64,000 nt of DNA from Robertmurraya korlensis (GCF_023715225.1 NZ_JAMBNS010000016.1:1-64000), one strand, 5' to 3'. Counted from the stretch's first letter, positions 36,018 to 46,040 are shown. Numbers and translations are program-made. Notes: generated by a model not told the origin, from the letters alone.

Positions 36018-37331
36018 TTATTGGTCAGATGATGTATTTTCTGTTTCAATCGCTTCAGAATTGGTTGTTTCTCCTTCAGTAGCAGATGATTCGTTTACTT
36101 GTTCTGGCTTACTTACTTCTGTACTCGTTTGCTCGACTTCCTCTGAGTCTTTTGAATCTTCTTCTACTAAAGCATCCAACCCGTATTTTTCAGCATAGGT
36201 TTCATATTGATCTTGATATTCTTGAACCTTCTTCTCCCTTTCTGTACCACTTAGGTCAGGGTCATTTTTCACTTGTTCGATGTGTTTAATTAGCCCATAC
36301 ATGATTAACTGGGGATCATCAATATACTTAGCAAGATCAGTGGACCGATCAAAATTCCCTCGACCATTGTAAATCCAATACAGTAGATAGTTGGGGTCAC
36401 TTTTTATACTTATATTGTTTAAAATCGCCTCTTTTTGCTTATCTGATAATCTTTCAGACTTGATATAAGCATAGGCAAGAACATACTTACTTGAATCGGG
36501 TAGGTCCTCAGGCTCTTGGTCTTCTAAAGTTTGAATAACATTACTGTAATCCAAAGCTAGAAAGCTTCGATCTGCATCCAATAGATGACCTTGAAAGGGC
36601 ATTTTTACTAAACCAAGATAAGCTAGTGGAACAGCCAATATAACTGAAAGAGCTAACATTGAAAACGTTAACCGTTTATATAGCCGAAACTGCTTTTTAG
36701 ATACAACCTGCATATTTTTCTCTGCAGACAGTTTTTCTTCCGCATACTTCTTATTTAAAAACTGAATGAGAGAATCGCTATCTTCACACTCAATTACCTG
36801 ACGCTCAAACTCTGTATCCTTTGCTTGTTGAAAAGACCCAGCAATTAGCTCATCAAAGGAGTGTTTTTTTGAAAATAAGGCGATGGTCAGGCATTTATAC
36901 TGACGTGTGAAGCTCTTTTCATCGATATGATATGGGGGGACTAAATCCCGGATACCGCGATAGACAAGGGCTGGAATTAAATTATCGTCAACGATTAGAT
37001 TATCCGGATGAAGGAAGAAAGTCATTCTTGTGGTTAAACAGTTTTTGAAGGGAGCAAGGTTACACAATAGGCGTAACTTATCTTTTCGATCCAGCTTAAG
37101 AATATCGTCCCAGGTCCTCGCTTTAGGATCAACGATAAAAGAAATGCAAAACAAATCGTCCTCTTCTATAACAGATGAAGGGACAAATAAGCCTGAGTCA
37201 CTATTAATTAAAGACATTTGACGAATATCTTTTACACTTGTTTGTGATTTAGGTAGTTTTAATTGCCATTGATCTTCTTTTATGGAGAATTGATAGATTT
37301 GTGACTCCATATGGATCGTTTTTTCTTTCAT
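36018..37331 (-). CDS. essB: Type VIIb secretion protein EssB (YukC)
   Basis: Core membrane component: an N-terminal pseudokinase-like cytoplasmic domain (residues 1-215, with RTWDDILKLDRKDKLRLLCNL), one membrane helix about 217-240 (LSVILAVPLAYLGL) and an extracytoplasmic helical domain, ending in an acidic Ser/Thr/Glu-rich tail of about 50 residues. 437 aa is close to known EssB/YukC. It lies between esaB and essC, 21 bases after esaB. Confidence 0.92.
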   Translation of the reverse strand: MKEKTIHMESQIYQFSIKEDQWQLKLPKSQTSVKDIRQMSLINSDSGLFVPSSVIEEDDLFCISFIVDPKARTWDDILKLDRKDKLRLLCNLAPFKNCLTTRMTFFLHPDNLIVDDNLIPALVYRGIRDLVPPYHIDEKSFTRQYKCLTIALFSKKHSFDELIAGSFQQAKDTEFERQVIECEDSDSLIQFLNKKYAEEKLSAEKNMQVVSKKQFRLYKRLTFSMLALSVILAVPLAYLGLVKMPFQGHLLDADRSFLALDYSNVIQTLEDQEPEDLPDSSKYVLAYAYIKSERLSDKQKEAILNNISIKSDPNYLLYWIYNGRGNFDRSTDLAKYIDDPQLIMYGLIKHIEQVKNDPDLSGTEREKKVQEYQDQYETYAEKYGLDALVEEDSKDSEEVEQTSTEVSKPEQVNESSATEGETTNSEAIETENTSSDQ

Positions 37332-37352
37332 GGTTTCCGACTCCTTTTACGC

Positions 37353-37604
37353 TTATAAAACGATTAAAATATCGCCATTTGTCACTGGATGGTCAACAAG
37401 GCGATCATCATCTGCCAATATTAGTTCTTTATCCGCAATTTTAATGGCAAATAACTCTTCTTTTTCTATAGCAAGATGTAGTGTTTCATCTAAATTTGCA
37501 AGCAATTGCTTGATGGGTTGGTGTAAAGGGACGCGCAAATCAAATGTCCCTTTATTCCACTTTTGAAAATCTACTGTTATATTTACATGTGTTTCTCTAG
37601 ACAT
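37353..37604 (-). CDS. esaB: Ubiquitin-like T7SS protein EsaB (YukD)
   Basis: 83-aa ubiquitin-fold protein required for T7SS function, cytoplasmic. It shows the YukD plan: HVNITVDFQKWNKGTFDLRV, a helix (PIKQLLANLDETLHL), then VTNGDILIVL at the end. The start is ATG at 37604 with AAGGGG 5 bases upstream; the open frame reaches 37661, but that region is inside essA and unsupported. It overlaps the tail end of the essA region by nothing (11-base gap). Confidence 0.92.
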   Translation of the reverse strand: MSRETHVNITVDFQKWNKGTFDLRVPLHQPIKQLLANLDETLHLAIEKEELFAIKIADKELILADDDRLVDHPVTNGDILIVL

Positions 37605-37615
37605 GTTAACCCCTT

Positions 37616-38116
37616 CTATTCCAGCATTTTTCTCATCATGATATAAACTCCTCCACAACATGCCAAAACAAACCCAACTAGACCTGTGGCGATCTTTGAA
37701 CTTGAATTTCCTTGCCCCACCTGGTGAATGGATGGAGAATTCTGGACTTTATAGTCATTTGAAAAAAGCGTTTGTTTAGAAATCTCTATCGTTTCATTGG
37801 AGTCTCTCGGTTGAACAAATAAGTTTTGTTCTAAGCTCTTAACTGTATGGTTCAGTTCTTTTTGCTTCTCTTGAATAACTGCCCGGGTTTGTTCCTTGAA
37901 CAAACCCGGTGCCTGTTTTTCTAACTCTGTTTCTTTTTGGGACTGCGTATCCTGTTTCTCTCTCTCTGCTGTGTCCTGACCAATTCGATCTGTTTTTAAA
38001 CGCATTTCTCCGCTATGGTCTAGACTTCCCTCTGCATATGCAGAGGTTGAACCTATAGCCCACATTCCAACAGCAAAGAATACCAAAATACTACATACTT
38101 TCCGAAATTCCTTCAT
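37616..38116 (-). CDS. essA: Type VII secretion protein EssA (YueC)
   Basis: 166-aa membrane protein of the T7SS. There is an N-terminal signal or anchor helix (ILVFFAVGMWAIGS), a charged helical middle and a C-terminal helix (IATGLVGFVLACCGGVYIMM), the usual EssA form. GAGGAGG lies 7 bases before the ATG. It overlaps the end of esaA by 26 bases, so translation is probably coupled. Confidence 0.85.
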   Translation of the reverse strand: MKEFRKVCSILVFFAVGMWAIGSTSAYAEGSLDHSGEMRLKTDRIGQDTAEREKQDTQSQKETELEKQAPGLFKEQTRAVIQEKQKELNHTVKSLEQNLFVQPRDSNETIEISKQTLFSNDYKVQNSPSIHQVGQGNSSSKIATGLVGFVLACCGGVYIMMRKMLE

Positions 38117-41100
38117 TGCTTACCTCCTCGTTTTTCGACAAACGATGGACTACAAACAACTGACCAACTAGAGCAACGACCATCATTGCTACTAGCGAGA
38201 AAATAATTGCTTGATTATTGGCCGTATGATCACCAAATCCTATCAACAATTTTTCTACATATTGTAGTGGTGAAAACTCCTTTAACTTAGCCGCTGAGGA
38301 GGCCTTATCAAAATGCAGTCCTATAGCTTCAGTTAAGAATAAGTACAAGCTTAAAAGAACTAATAAGATAAACATACCACCCATTTTTAATTGGCGAAGT
38401 AAATAGGTTGCCACGAGAAGCATCGTCATCATAATCAAGGTGATGACTCCGACCCAAGATAAAAGCCTTTCCTCGCTAATTTGTAATAAATAGCTTGAGA
38501 ACAACCCTATCACAAGTCCCTCAACTAGACCGATACTAGCAGTTACAATCGTAATTGGTGTATTCAATCCTATTAATGTTTTCTCTTCAGAGAACGAATC
38601 ATCAGCTAGTTTCCTTTTTTCACTATTCGAAATAACATACCCCGTAAATAAAGCAACGATAAAGCAAATCAATACAATGAAATATGGAGTATATGAGTCT
38701 CCCGCCATGATTACACCGGCATTTTTCGTTTCTACCGGATTTGATAAGAAGCTTAGTAAATTCTCATTCGGTCGATCTCCTATACGACTATTTGCAAGTA
38801 CTCCCGCAAAGTTCTTGGCAAAGTCCTGATCTTCCGCTAATTTACTCGTTAAATTATTCGAAAGTTCCCCAGCCTGCTTTACAAGAGTGGTTCCACTTGC
38901 TTGTATGTCCTTTGCCTGGTTATCAATCGCATCAAATGTATCATACACATGGTCAGCTGAAGTTAGGTTACTTTTCGATTGATCTGCAAGGGATTGGCTA
39001 GAGGCTAGTAACGAACTAAAATTACTATCTAATGCCAGAACCGCCTTTTGTTCGTCGTCCCCATTCCCTACTAATTTGGCTTGTTCCTCCTGAAGCTTCG
39101 TACTTTCATCACGCCATTTCGCTAAGTCTACTAGCGTTTTTGTAAGATTCGTATTTTGTACTTCCGCTTGAGCCATCGTCTTCTGAATCTGTTCCGTTAA
39201 AAGCTTGGAATTGTCGTTTGCAGTATAAACGAGTTCCAAGTATGTCTCTATCTTCGCTTTCAGTTCTTCCGTTTCAGCTCGGAATTCTTCCGTTGTTTGG
39301 GCAGCAACAAAATTGGCTAATATATCTACAATGTCCTGCTTATTAAATAGATAGTACAGCGAATCCTCTGTGGCTAAATCTTTTAAACTAGCACGACTGA
39401 GTTCCTCCGCAAATTCAGAACGGCTAAACTGATTCAATTCAACCCCAAAGTATAAATCATATAGAGCTAATAGCTTTTGGTAATCCTTTACTGTGTCACT
39501 TGCTGCATTTATTAAGCTACCTGTTGAGTCATTTACAAGCGGTGATAACAATTGGTGAGTGATTAAATTGTTTACGATTTTTAGTTTTTCAACAATCTTG
39601 ATTGGAGTAGATTCGGGCTCTTCCTTTGATGGACCTTCGCTTGGATTCTCCTCGGTCTCCTCTGTAGGTTGCGTACTTTCCTGTTCTCCAGTAGTTGGGC
39701 TTTCCGAACCTTCTATAGCTCCCTCTGTTGAGGTCTGTACTACAGAGAGGTCTGTCTCTCCTTCATTAATCGGGTCTACAGTTGGTTCCTCCGGTAATGT
39801 GGACTCTTCCACCGGCGTTTCTGGTGAAGTAGGTTCCTCTTGTGGAGTGTCCGGTATATCTGGAGTATCTACATCTGTCACATCTTTTTGATCTAATCTC
39901 CAACTCCACTTAACTGATTCATAAACATTAATATGGTTAGTGGTCTCTAACATTTTCACTTTAACCTTTACACCAAAGGTTCCCTCTGGTGTTTGTGGTA
40001 AGTTGACCTTATTATTTTCAATAAATGGCCTTGTGTAATCCATTTCTTCACTGTTGGGAAGAGTTAATAATAATTGAGTAACAGTAAATCCTTCTGGTAT
40101 TTTGATGGAAAATTCCTGACCACTTTTCTTTTTATTTTCTGGTATGACAACGGAATCAGCTAACGTTACACCATCCGTAATTAAGCTGTTTCTAATTTGA
40201 CTAATCGTGTTCAATAGAGGAAGACTATCTCCTCCTCTGCTCGGTACATAGTTAAATTCCTGATTATACTTATTAGAAAATGCCATGATATTTCTTAGCT
40301 GTGTAATCGTTTCTTCTCGCATTTCTAGGCCATTTAAATCGCTTGGATTTAAAGAAGGTAACCGATCAATTTGCTTCTGTATCGATCGACGAGCCTTTTC
40401 ATCTGGCCCAACAAAAAAATTATTTAAATATACACTCTGCTCTTCTCCAGAGGAAAGTCTGATTTCTTTTTTTAACTTTTCACTAATTGCACTCTGCATG
40501 TCTGAGGCTAGTTGATCCGTTAAATCTGTATTTGTATTTTCTACCTGCTCCTTCGTTTTGCTTAAAAACAGCTGGAGAGCCGATGCTTCTGTCATAATAT
40601 TTGCAGGTTGATTTTTCTCAAGCTTGAACTGATCATTGATTTCTTTGTTTGCAGCTATTAAATAATCTAACTGTGCAAGTACATCTTTGTTCTTCATTTT
40701 GTTACTAAAATCACTCAATTGTACGGAAAAATCCTTTGATGCCAGAGCATTCGTAGCCTTCATTTTGTTATAGTCTGAAATGGTAGACTGATATTCTTTT
40801 CCCGTTTTTACACCTAGTCCCAGATTGTTCTCAAAGTCCGCTAAAATGTCTTGAAACCCTATAAAGCTTTCCCTCGAAACATTTGTATTTGTTTGAACCG
40901 CTCCAAACTGTGAGGTGTAACCTTCTAATGGTCCATGAATGGCATTATTATATACAGACGTATATAATTGCTCCTTTTTTATGATGGTTGAGATATTATC
41001 CTGTGCCTCATGTAAATTTCCAATGACACTAGCAAAGTAAACATCAATAATACGACGGTTAAAACCCCCTAAAATTGAGCTAGCTGTTTTTTCTGCCTTG

Positions 41101-41507
41101 GCTTTAAAATTACTGTTATCAGACGCATTAATTTTATAATTTAGTACCACTTGTTCTGGCGATTGCGAATCAATGGATAATGCCTTTTGTGTAAAATCAT
41201 TAGGTATAACAATCATCATGTTATAGGAGTTCCGCTCTAAGCCGCTTTCTGCTACCCCACGACTTACTACGTACCAATTATGTTCTTCATCTTTTTCTAT
41301 ATTTTTAATGAACTCTTTACCGAACTCATACTTTTGCCCATTAAAATCCGCACCCTGGTCCTCGTTAACCAGCGCAACGGTCATTTTTTGATTATCCTCA
41401 CTAGTATTGCTTTTTGTTGCTGAATTTAAGGCAACATAAGAGCCACCTGAGGATAGGACAAGCACAAGTACTAAAAATAGTAATATGCTACGCTCAACTT
41501 TTTTCAT
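38091..41507 (-). CDS. esaA: Type VII secretion protein EsaA (YueB)
   Basis: Large membrane protein with a long extracellular domain, part of the T7SS; its B. subtilis relative YueB is the SPP1 phage receptor. One N-terminal helix (SILLFLVLVLVLSSGGSYV), an ~850-residue outer domain and about five to six C-terminal helices. Residues about 542-636 form an acidic Pro/Thr/Glu/Ser-rich stretch (VDTPDIPDTPQEEPTSPETP and following), probably a flexible spacer and likely variable between strains. The start is ATG at 41507 with AGGGG 8 bases upstream, giving 1138 aa; the open frame to 41600 overlaps the upstream hairpin and is rejected. Confidence 0.93.
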   Translation of the reverse strand: MKKVERSILLFLVLVLVLSSGGSYVALNSATKSNTSEDNQKMTVALVNEDQGADFNGQKYEFGKEFIKNIEKDEEHNWYVVSRGVAESGLERNSYNMMIVIPNDFTQKALSIDSQSPEQVVLNYKINASDNSNFKAKAEKTASSILGGFNRRIIDVYFASVIGNLHEAQDNISTIIKKEQLYTSVYNNAIHGPLEGYTSQFGAVQTNTNVSRESFIGFQDILADFENNLGLGVKTGKEYQSTISDYNKMKATNALASKDFSVQLSDFSNKMKNKDVLAQLDYLIAANKEINDQFKLEKNQPANIMTEASALQLFLSKTKEQVENTNTDLTDQLASDMQSAISEKLKKEIRLSSGEEQSVYLNNFFVGPDEKARRSIQKQIDRLPSLNPSDLNGLEMREETITQLRNIMAFSNKYNQEFNYVPSRGGDSLPLLNTISQIRNSLITDGVTLADSVVIPENKKKSGQEFSIKIPEGFTVTQLLLTLPNSEEMDYTRPFIENNKVNLPQTPEGTFGVKVKVKMLETTNHINVYESVKWSWRLDQKDVTDVDTPDIPDTPQEEPTSPETPVEESTLPEEPTVDPINEGETDLSVVQTSTEGAIEGSESPTTGEQESTQPTEETEENPSEGPSKEEPESTPIKIVEKLKIVNNLITHQLLSPLVNDSTGSLINAASDTVKDYQKLLALYDLYFGVELNQFSRSEFAEELSRASLKDLATEDSLYYLFNKQDIVDILANFVAAQTTEEFRAETEELKAKIETYLELVYTANDNSKLLTEQIQKTMAQAEVQNTNLTKTLVDLAKWRDESTKLQEEQAKLVGNGDDEQKAVLALDSNFSSLLASSQSLADQSKSNLTSADHVYDTFDAIDNQAKDIQASGTTLVKQAGELSNNLTSKLAEDQDFAKNFAGVLANSRIGDRPNENLLSFLSNPVETKNAGVIMAGDSYTPYFIVLICFIVALFTGYVISNSEKRKLADDSFSEEKTLIGLNTPITIVTASIGLVEGLVIGLFSSYLLQISEERLLSWVGVITLIMMTMLLVATYLLRQLKMGGMFILLVLLSLYLFLTEAIGLHFDKASSAAKLKEFSPLQYVEKLLIGFGDHTANNQAIIFSLVAMMVVALVGQLFVVHRLSKNEEVSNEGISESM

Positions 41508-41589
41508 CCTATCATCCCCTGCTTCATTCGCTAAAATGTATAAAAATATGTATGAATTCAATTGCGTTACATGTGAAGACAACCAAAGT

Positions 41590-41624
41590 GTAAAAGCCAC
41601 ACAACACTTGTCGCGTGGCCTTTG
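41590..41624 (-). terminator. Attenuator-like hairpin between esxA and esaA
   Basis: AAGGCCAC and GTGGCTTT pair on the minus strand around a ~14-base loop, followed by TTAC. It lies in the esxA-esaA gap and could reduce read-through, so that esxA mRNA exceeds that of the machinery genes. Confidence 0.6.
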
Positions 41625-41674
41625 ACTGATTCCTCATAATGCCGAATGATGTCTTAGTCTACTAATTTGATAGA

Positions 41675-41971
41675 TTAGTTTAGACCAAAGTTCTGAGATA
41701 ATTGCTCATCATGTTGTGCCACAGCATCAGCCGTTTTGTTCAATTGTGTATTAATTTCTTGCATTAATTGAGCAAAGTTTTGTACCTTCGGGCTTAATTG
41801 ATTAAACTGATCATCAAATCTTTGGAATGCTTTACCTTCCCATTCACCGCGAAGTTCATTTTGTAAGTTCGTTAACTCCCTTAAAATTTGCTCAATTTGT
41901 TGGGCACTGCGACCATATCTTGTTGCTTTAGATTTAAGCTCTTCTGGGGTCATACGAATTTGTCCAGCCAT
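41675..41971 (-). CDS. esxA: WXG100 secreted protein EsxA (YukE)
   Basis: 98-aa helical hairpin, the principal small substrate of the T7SS, with the WEG turn at W44 (LRGEWEGKAF). The N-terminal MAGQIRMTPEEL is typical of EsxA/YukE. First gene of the secretion operon; GGAG lies 4-5 bases before the ATG. A candidate promoter lies about 165 bases upstream. Confidence 0.95.
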   Translation of the reverse strand: MAGQIRMTPEELKSKATRYGRSAQQIEQILRELTNLQNELRGEWEGKAFQRFDDQFNQLSPKVQNFAQLMQEINTQLNKTADAVAQHDEQLSQNFGLN

Positions 41972-42134
41972 TTATCTCCATCTCCCTAATGTTAAATTTG
42001 CCTATAAAATAGACATTTTTTATCATAAATAAATGATAAACATAATAATAATTCTTCTCTTCATTCCTTATTTGTACATATTTTATGTATCTTACTAACT
42101 TACAAACTTTTCTTTGGAAGTAATTCCCTTATAA

Positions 42135-42164
42135 TTTATAACACAGCTCCTACTAATCAATCAA
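42135..42164 (-). promoter_or_regulatory. Candidate promoter of the T7SS operon
   Basis: Minus strand TTGATT (42164-42159), 18-base spacer, TATAAA (42140-42135). It is the best sigma-A-like match in the AT-rich region 41972-42470, which otherwise shows no gene. Confidence 0.4.
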
Positions 42165-42471
42165 TTTGCCCATAATTTGGCACAAAAAGTCATCTAGTAC
42201 TATTTTCTACATTCCTTTTGAAACTAGGATTTTTTTAGCTTTATTACACCCAAAATCACAACCTTATTACTATGACTTTAGTGTTAATTAAATTGTAATA
42301 AAATGGTTTGATTGTAAAAACCAGGACTTAATGACCGTTTTTTATTAAAAAAGTGAAAATACACTCACTTAATTACACTAAGACAGAAAATTTTCTTATT
42401 TGATTGAACTACAGGGTACTTTTTACTCACAAACAGTAATCAAACCTATACTCAAACCATTCCAATGGAAT

Positions 42472-42505
42472 CAAAAAAGCCTTAACCCATTTGAGTTAAG
42501 ACTTT
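42472..42505 (-). terminator. Terminator after the chemoreceptor gene
   Basis: AGTCTTAACTC and GGGTTAAGGCT pair on the minus strand, followed by TTTTTT. It starts about 20 bases after the stop codon. Confidence 0.85.
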
Positions 42506-42523
42506 CTTTTTTTATAAAAGTAG

Positions 42524-44266
42524 TTAGATCTTAAACCGCTCACTTTCCTCTTTAAGCTCCACAGAAGCGGAGTTCAGTTCCTTAATCCACTGGTTCATCT
42601 CTTCGGTGGATCCAGTCATCTGTTGGGAGGATGCTGATACTTCTTCAATACCGGCTGCATTTTCTTCTGCAATGGCGGCAATTTCTTCAATCGACTTATT
42701 CATGCTGTCCTGCTTCGTAACAACCATATTCAGTTGCTGACTTAAGTCGGTAATTTTCTTGTTCATTCCTTCAATTAGTTGTGAAATCTCTTTAAACGTG
42801 TGGCCTGTATCTTTTACATTCTCTTGGCCAGTTGTTACCACTTGTAGTCCTTCTTCAAGGGTATCAACCACTTTTCTTGAGTTATTGTCTACTTTGCCAA
42901 CAATCTCTTGAATTTCATCAACTGACTTTGATACTTCCTCCGCTAGCTTTCGAACCTCTGAAGCCACAACCGCAAACCCTTTTCCTTGCTCTCCAGCTCT
43001 AGCTGCTTCAATCGCTGCATTTAGTGCTAGTAGATTGGTTTGGTCTGCAATTGAGCGAATCAGAGTTACTAAGGAGGAAACTTGTCTAGTTTGTTCCGCT
43101 AAGTCTTTTACCTCCGTTACTGACCGAGTGACTACTTTATGGATATCATTCATACCAGTGACCGACTGTTGCATTAATTGGTAACCTGACTCTGTGTATT
43201 GAGTCACTTCATGATTCAAACGAGATAGTTCTTTCCCTTTTGAGTTTGCTTCTTCCATTAAGCTTGAGAATTGCCTCATATTCGCTGCAAGTTCTGTTGA
43301 TAAGGTTGCTTGAGTCTCCGCCCCTGCAGCCATTTCCTCCATCGTTAAGGCAATTTGGCTCGAACCTTCTAATAATTCAGTAGAGGCAACATTTAACTCT
43401 TCACTTTTCCCACTGATTTTTAAAGAGGTTCCTTGCATATTATGAGCCATCTTCTCAAGAATTCTACTCATTTCTGTCATGGAATGATGTAATCTACTAA
43501 TTTCATCCTTTGATTGAAGGGTAAGAGTGGCTAAGGTTTCTTTTGCCTGCAATAGATTCCCTTGCGTTATATCTTTAGATACTTCCGTTAAAATGGTCAG
43601 AGGGCGAAGCTTTTTCCCAAGGTAAAAATAAACGCCACCTAGAATAGTTAGCAGGATTACAAGAGATATGCCCAGTTGAATAGGGATAGACTCTTTCATT
43701 ACGGAGTCTGTAATTGAATTGACTTGGGTCGCTTCCATATCAACACCCACAATTCCAAGGACTTTACCATCCTTGTCCTTTATAGGAGCGAAAGCCGACA
43801 TATACTCCCCAAACTCAGGATCATTTACAATGTCTGTGCTGCTCACACCGCCAGCTACAGCCTCTTTTACATCCTCATATTTCGTTGCTGTGGTTGTTTC
43901 ACCAATTGGAACCGCCTCACCCTTTGGTAGACCATCAATCATGATTTGTAGCGAGTGATCATCTTCCACCCTAAGAGTGTAAACGTACATGGCCCCCATC
44001 TTTACTCTGTAGTCATTAAGCTCTTCTTGAAGATGACTATAAGTTTTATTTTCTACTGGGTTTGATAAGAAATCTGCATACTCATCTGCATCAATTGCCT
44101 TTGCTACCCTTTCAGCATGGATGATTCCATTCGTCTTGAGGGTTTTATCAATAGACTGTTGAGAATTAAAGTAAATGATGGCAGCGTTTATGATAAAAAT
44201 GCCTATGATCATAGTAAAAAGCATGAACGTAAATGTATTCTTTAAAGATTTGTCCTTCCTTTTCAC
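42524..44266 (-). CDS. Methyl-accepting chemotaxis protein
   Basis: Transmembrane chemoreceptor of 580 aa. Helix 1 is about residues 10-32 ([18 protein letters not shown]), followed by an extracellular Cache-like sensor to about 190 ([10 protein letters not shown]), helix 2 about 193-215, a HAMP domain, and a cytoplasmic signalling domain whose conserved tip is [20 protein letters not shown], then [18 protein letters not shown]. The ligand is unknown. The start is a GTG at 44266 with GGGGG 6 bases upstream. No chemotaxis genes adjoin it. Confidence 0.93.
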   Translation of the reverse strand: MKRKDKSLKNTFTFMLFTMIIGIFIINAAIIYFNSQQSIDKTLKTNGIIHAERVAKAIDADEYADFLSNPVENKTYSHLQEELNDYRVKMGAMYVYTLRVEDDHSLQIMIDGLPKGEAVPIGETTTATKYEDVKEAVAGGVSSTDIVNDPEFGEYMSAFAPIKDKDGKVLGIVGVDMEATQVNSITDSVMKESIPIQLGISLVILLTILGGVYFYLGKKLRPLTILTEVSKDITQGNLLQAKETLATLTLQSKDEISRLHHSMTEMSRILEKMAHNMQGTSLKISGKSEELNVASTELLEGSSQIALTMEEMAAGAETQATLSTELAANMRQFSSLMEEANSKGKELSRLNHEVTQYTESGYQLMQQSVTGMNDIHKVVTRSVTEVKDLAEQTRQVSSLVTLIRSIADQTNLLALNAAIEAARAGEQGKGFAVVASEVRKLAEEVSKSVDEIQEIVGKVDNNSRKVVDTLEEGLQVVTTGQENVKDTGHTFKEISQLIEGMNKKITDLSQQLNMVVTKQDSMNKSIEEIAAIAEENAAGIEEVSASSQQMTGSTEEMNQWIKELNSASVELKEESERFKI

Positions 44267-44390
44267 AAAAATCCCCCTTATAAAGTCCTGGTAATATATT
44301 CATTATAGCGTAATTCAATAGAAATAGTAGAGAGATTACTAACATATACCTAGTACTAATTATTCATTATAAATGAGAAAGATTTTCATT

Positions 44391-44433
44391 CGTGATACAC
44401 ATCACATTTGTTTTAAGACAGATATGATACATT
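44391..44433 (+). promoter_or_regulatory. Fnr/Crp-type operator and promoter before the DUF1858-DUF438 pair
   Basis: CGTGATACACATCACA (44391-44406) contains GTGA-N6-TCAC, close to the Bacillus Fnr consensus TGTGA-N6-TCACA. A -10 candidate follows as TATGAT (44423-44428) or TACATT (44428-44433); the second would place the operator about 41 bases upstream of the start of transcription, the class II activator position. This suggests anaerobic induction. Confidence 0.6.
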
Positions 44434-44469
44434 AACCACATAAAGCACTAACTTACTGGGGTGATGAAC

Positions 44470-44697
44470 ATGTCAAAAACAATATTTTTAAATCAAACCC
44501 TTTATGAAATATGCACTCAATATCCGGAAGTAATATCGATCATGCAGAGTCTAGGTTTTGAAAACATATCAAAACCTACCATGCTTCAAACCGTTGGTCG
44601 TGTCATGACCATACCTAAAGGCTGTCGTGTGAAAGACATTCCTTTAAACACCGTAATTACCACATTTCAAAGTCATGGTTTTGAGATAAAAGAGTAA
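44470..44697 (+). CDS. DUF1858 domain protein
   Basis: 75-aa protein resembling the DUF1858 domain, also found at the N-terminus of ScdA-type iron-sulfur repair proteins: LYEICTQYPEVISIMQSLGF, then GRVMTIPKGCRVKDIPL. The start is the ATG at 44470, with GGGGTG 6 bases upstream; an earlier GTG lies in the ribosome binding site. The next gene follows after 13 bases, so the two form an operon behind an Fnr-like site. The role is unproven but fits response to oxygen or nitric oxide limitation. Confidence 0.75.
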   Translation: MSKTIFLNQTLYEICTQYPEVISIMQSLGFENISKPTMLQTVGRVMTIPKGCRVKDIPLNTVITTFQSHGFEIKE

Positions 44698-44710
44698 TGG
44701 AGGGCTACCA

Positions 44711-45943
44711 ATGAGTGAGTTAATTAATAATCGTGAGCAACCAACATTAAACAAAACAGAACGACAAGAGATATTAAAAGCAATTATCAAAGATTTGCAC
44801 ATAGGACGAAGTGTAGAGGATGTTAGAAGTGAGTTTGAAAAAGCGGTCGGAACAATATCAATAGAGGAGATTTCTCAACTTGAGCAAGCGCTTATGGAAG
44901 AAGAAGGTATCCCAGTGGAAGAAGTCCAACGATTATGTTCTGTTCATACAGCCATTTTTAAAGGGTCCATTGAAGAAATCCATCGTAGCCAAAAACCAGA
45001 AGATCAGCCTGGACACCCTGTTCATACATTTAAGCTAGAAAATAAAGAAATTGATATGTTAGTAAACTTCAAAATCCAATTACACTTTGACCGTTTCAAA
45101 GCAGAGGATAGCAGTGAAAACGTATTTAAATTAATTGAAGACTTAAACCTGTTACTCGATATTGATAAACATTACAGTCGTAAGGAGAATTTGTTATTTC
45201 CGTTCTTAGAGAAATACGGTATTTTCGGGCCAACCAAAGTGATGTGGGGAGTGGATGATCGAATTCGAGAAGCGATTAAAACAGCTAAACAAGTCTTAAC
45301 CAACTATACAAATCAGGATCATCAAACGGCTGTGAATAGCGTTGAATTCGTGATCCGCGAAGTATCTGAGATGATATTTAAAGAAGAAAACATCCTATTC
45401 CCAATGGCACTTCAACATCTAACCGAGGATGAATGGATTAAGATCGCACACGAAAGTGATGAAATTGGCTACTGTTTAACAAGCCCTGCTGTCGAGTGGA
45501 AACCAGAAAGAAAAGCATTAGCCAGCAACACTATGTCAGAAGGCTTCATCCGTATGGAAACAGGTTTTCTATCAATCGAGCAACTCGAACTCATGTTAAA
45601 CCATTTACCTGTTGATATTACCTTTATTGACCAAGACGATGTGGTACGATACTTCTCTCATGGGAAAGAGCGTATTTTCGTAAGAACGAAAGCGGTCATC
45701 GGCAGAACCGTCCAAAATTGTCACCCTCCAAAGAGTGTTCATATGGTGGAAGAGATTTTACAGGACTTTAAATCAGGAAAAAAAGATAGTGAAGACTTTT
45801 GGATCAAGTTCAAAGATAAATATGTTTATATCCGATACTTTGCGGTAAGAGATGAGAAAGGAACGTATATGGGGACGTTGGAGTTCACCCAAAATATCGC
45901 CCCTATTAAAGAAATTGATGGAGAAAAACGAATATTAGGCTAA
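44711..45943 (+). CDS. DUF438 / hemerythrin-like / PAS domain protein
   Basis: 410-aa cytosolic protein with three parts: a DUF438 region (about 15-80), a hemerythrin-like HHE four-helix domain with candidate metal-ligand histidines and acids (LHFDRFKAED, DIDKHYSRKENLLFPFLEKYG, FKEENILFPM; residues about 110-245), and a C-terminal PAS-like domain from about residue 290 (VDITFIDQDDVVRYFSHG). Such proteins are thought to sense or handle oxygen, nitric oxide or iron. Encoded in an operon with the DUF1858 gene. Confidence 0.8.
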   Translation: MSELINNREQPTLNKTERQEILKAIIKDLHIGRSVEDVRSEFEKAVGTISIEEISQLEQALMEEEGIPVEEVQRLCSVHTAIFKGSIEEIHRSQKPEDQPGHPVHTFKLENKEIDMLVNFKIQLHFDRFKAEDSSENVFKLIEDLNLLLDIDKHYSRKENLLFPFLEKYGIFGPTKVMWGVDDRIREAIKTAKQVLTNYTNQDHQTAVNSVEFVIREVSEMIFKEENILFPMALQHLTEDEWIKIAHESDEIGYCLTSPAVEWKPERKALASNTMSEGFIRMETGFLSIEQLELMLNHLPVDITFIDQDDVVRYFSHGKERIFVRTKAVIGRTVQNCHPPKSVHMVEEILQDFKSGKKDSEDFWIKFKDKYVYIRYFAVRDEKGTYMGTLEFTQNIAPIKEIDGEKRILG

Positions 45944-46040
45944 CGGTGTTATGAACCTTTTTGTGAAAAAAGGAGATAGATCTATGGAGATATACGCCTA
46001 TTTATGTTATAGCTTATAGTATATCTTCCGTTAAAGTAAG

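Noticed and set aside
39559-39891. 110-codon Ser/Val/Gly-rich frame on the plus strand
   Set aside because: It is the mirror of the Pro/Thr/Glu-rich stretch of esaA; low complexity on one strand produces it on the other.
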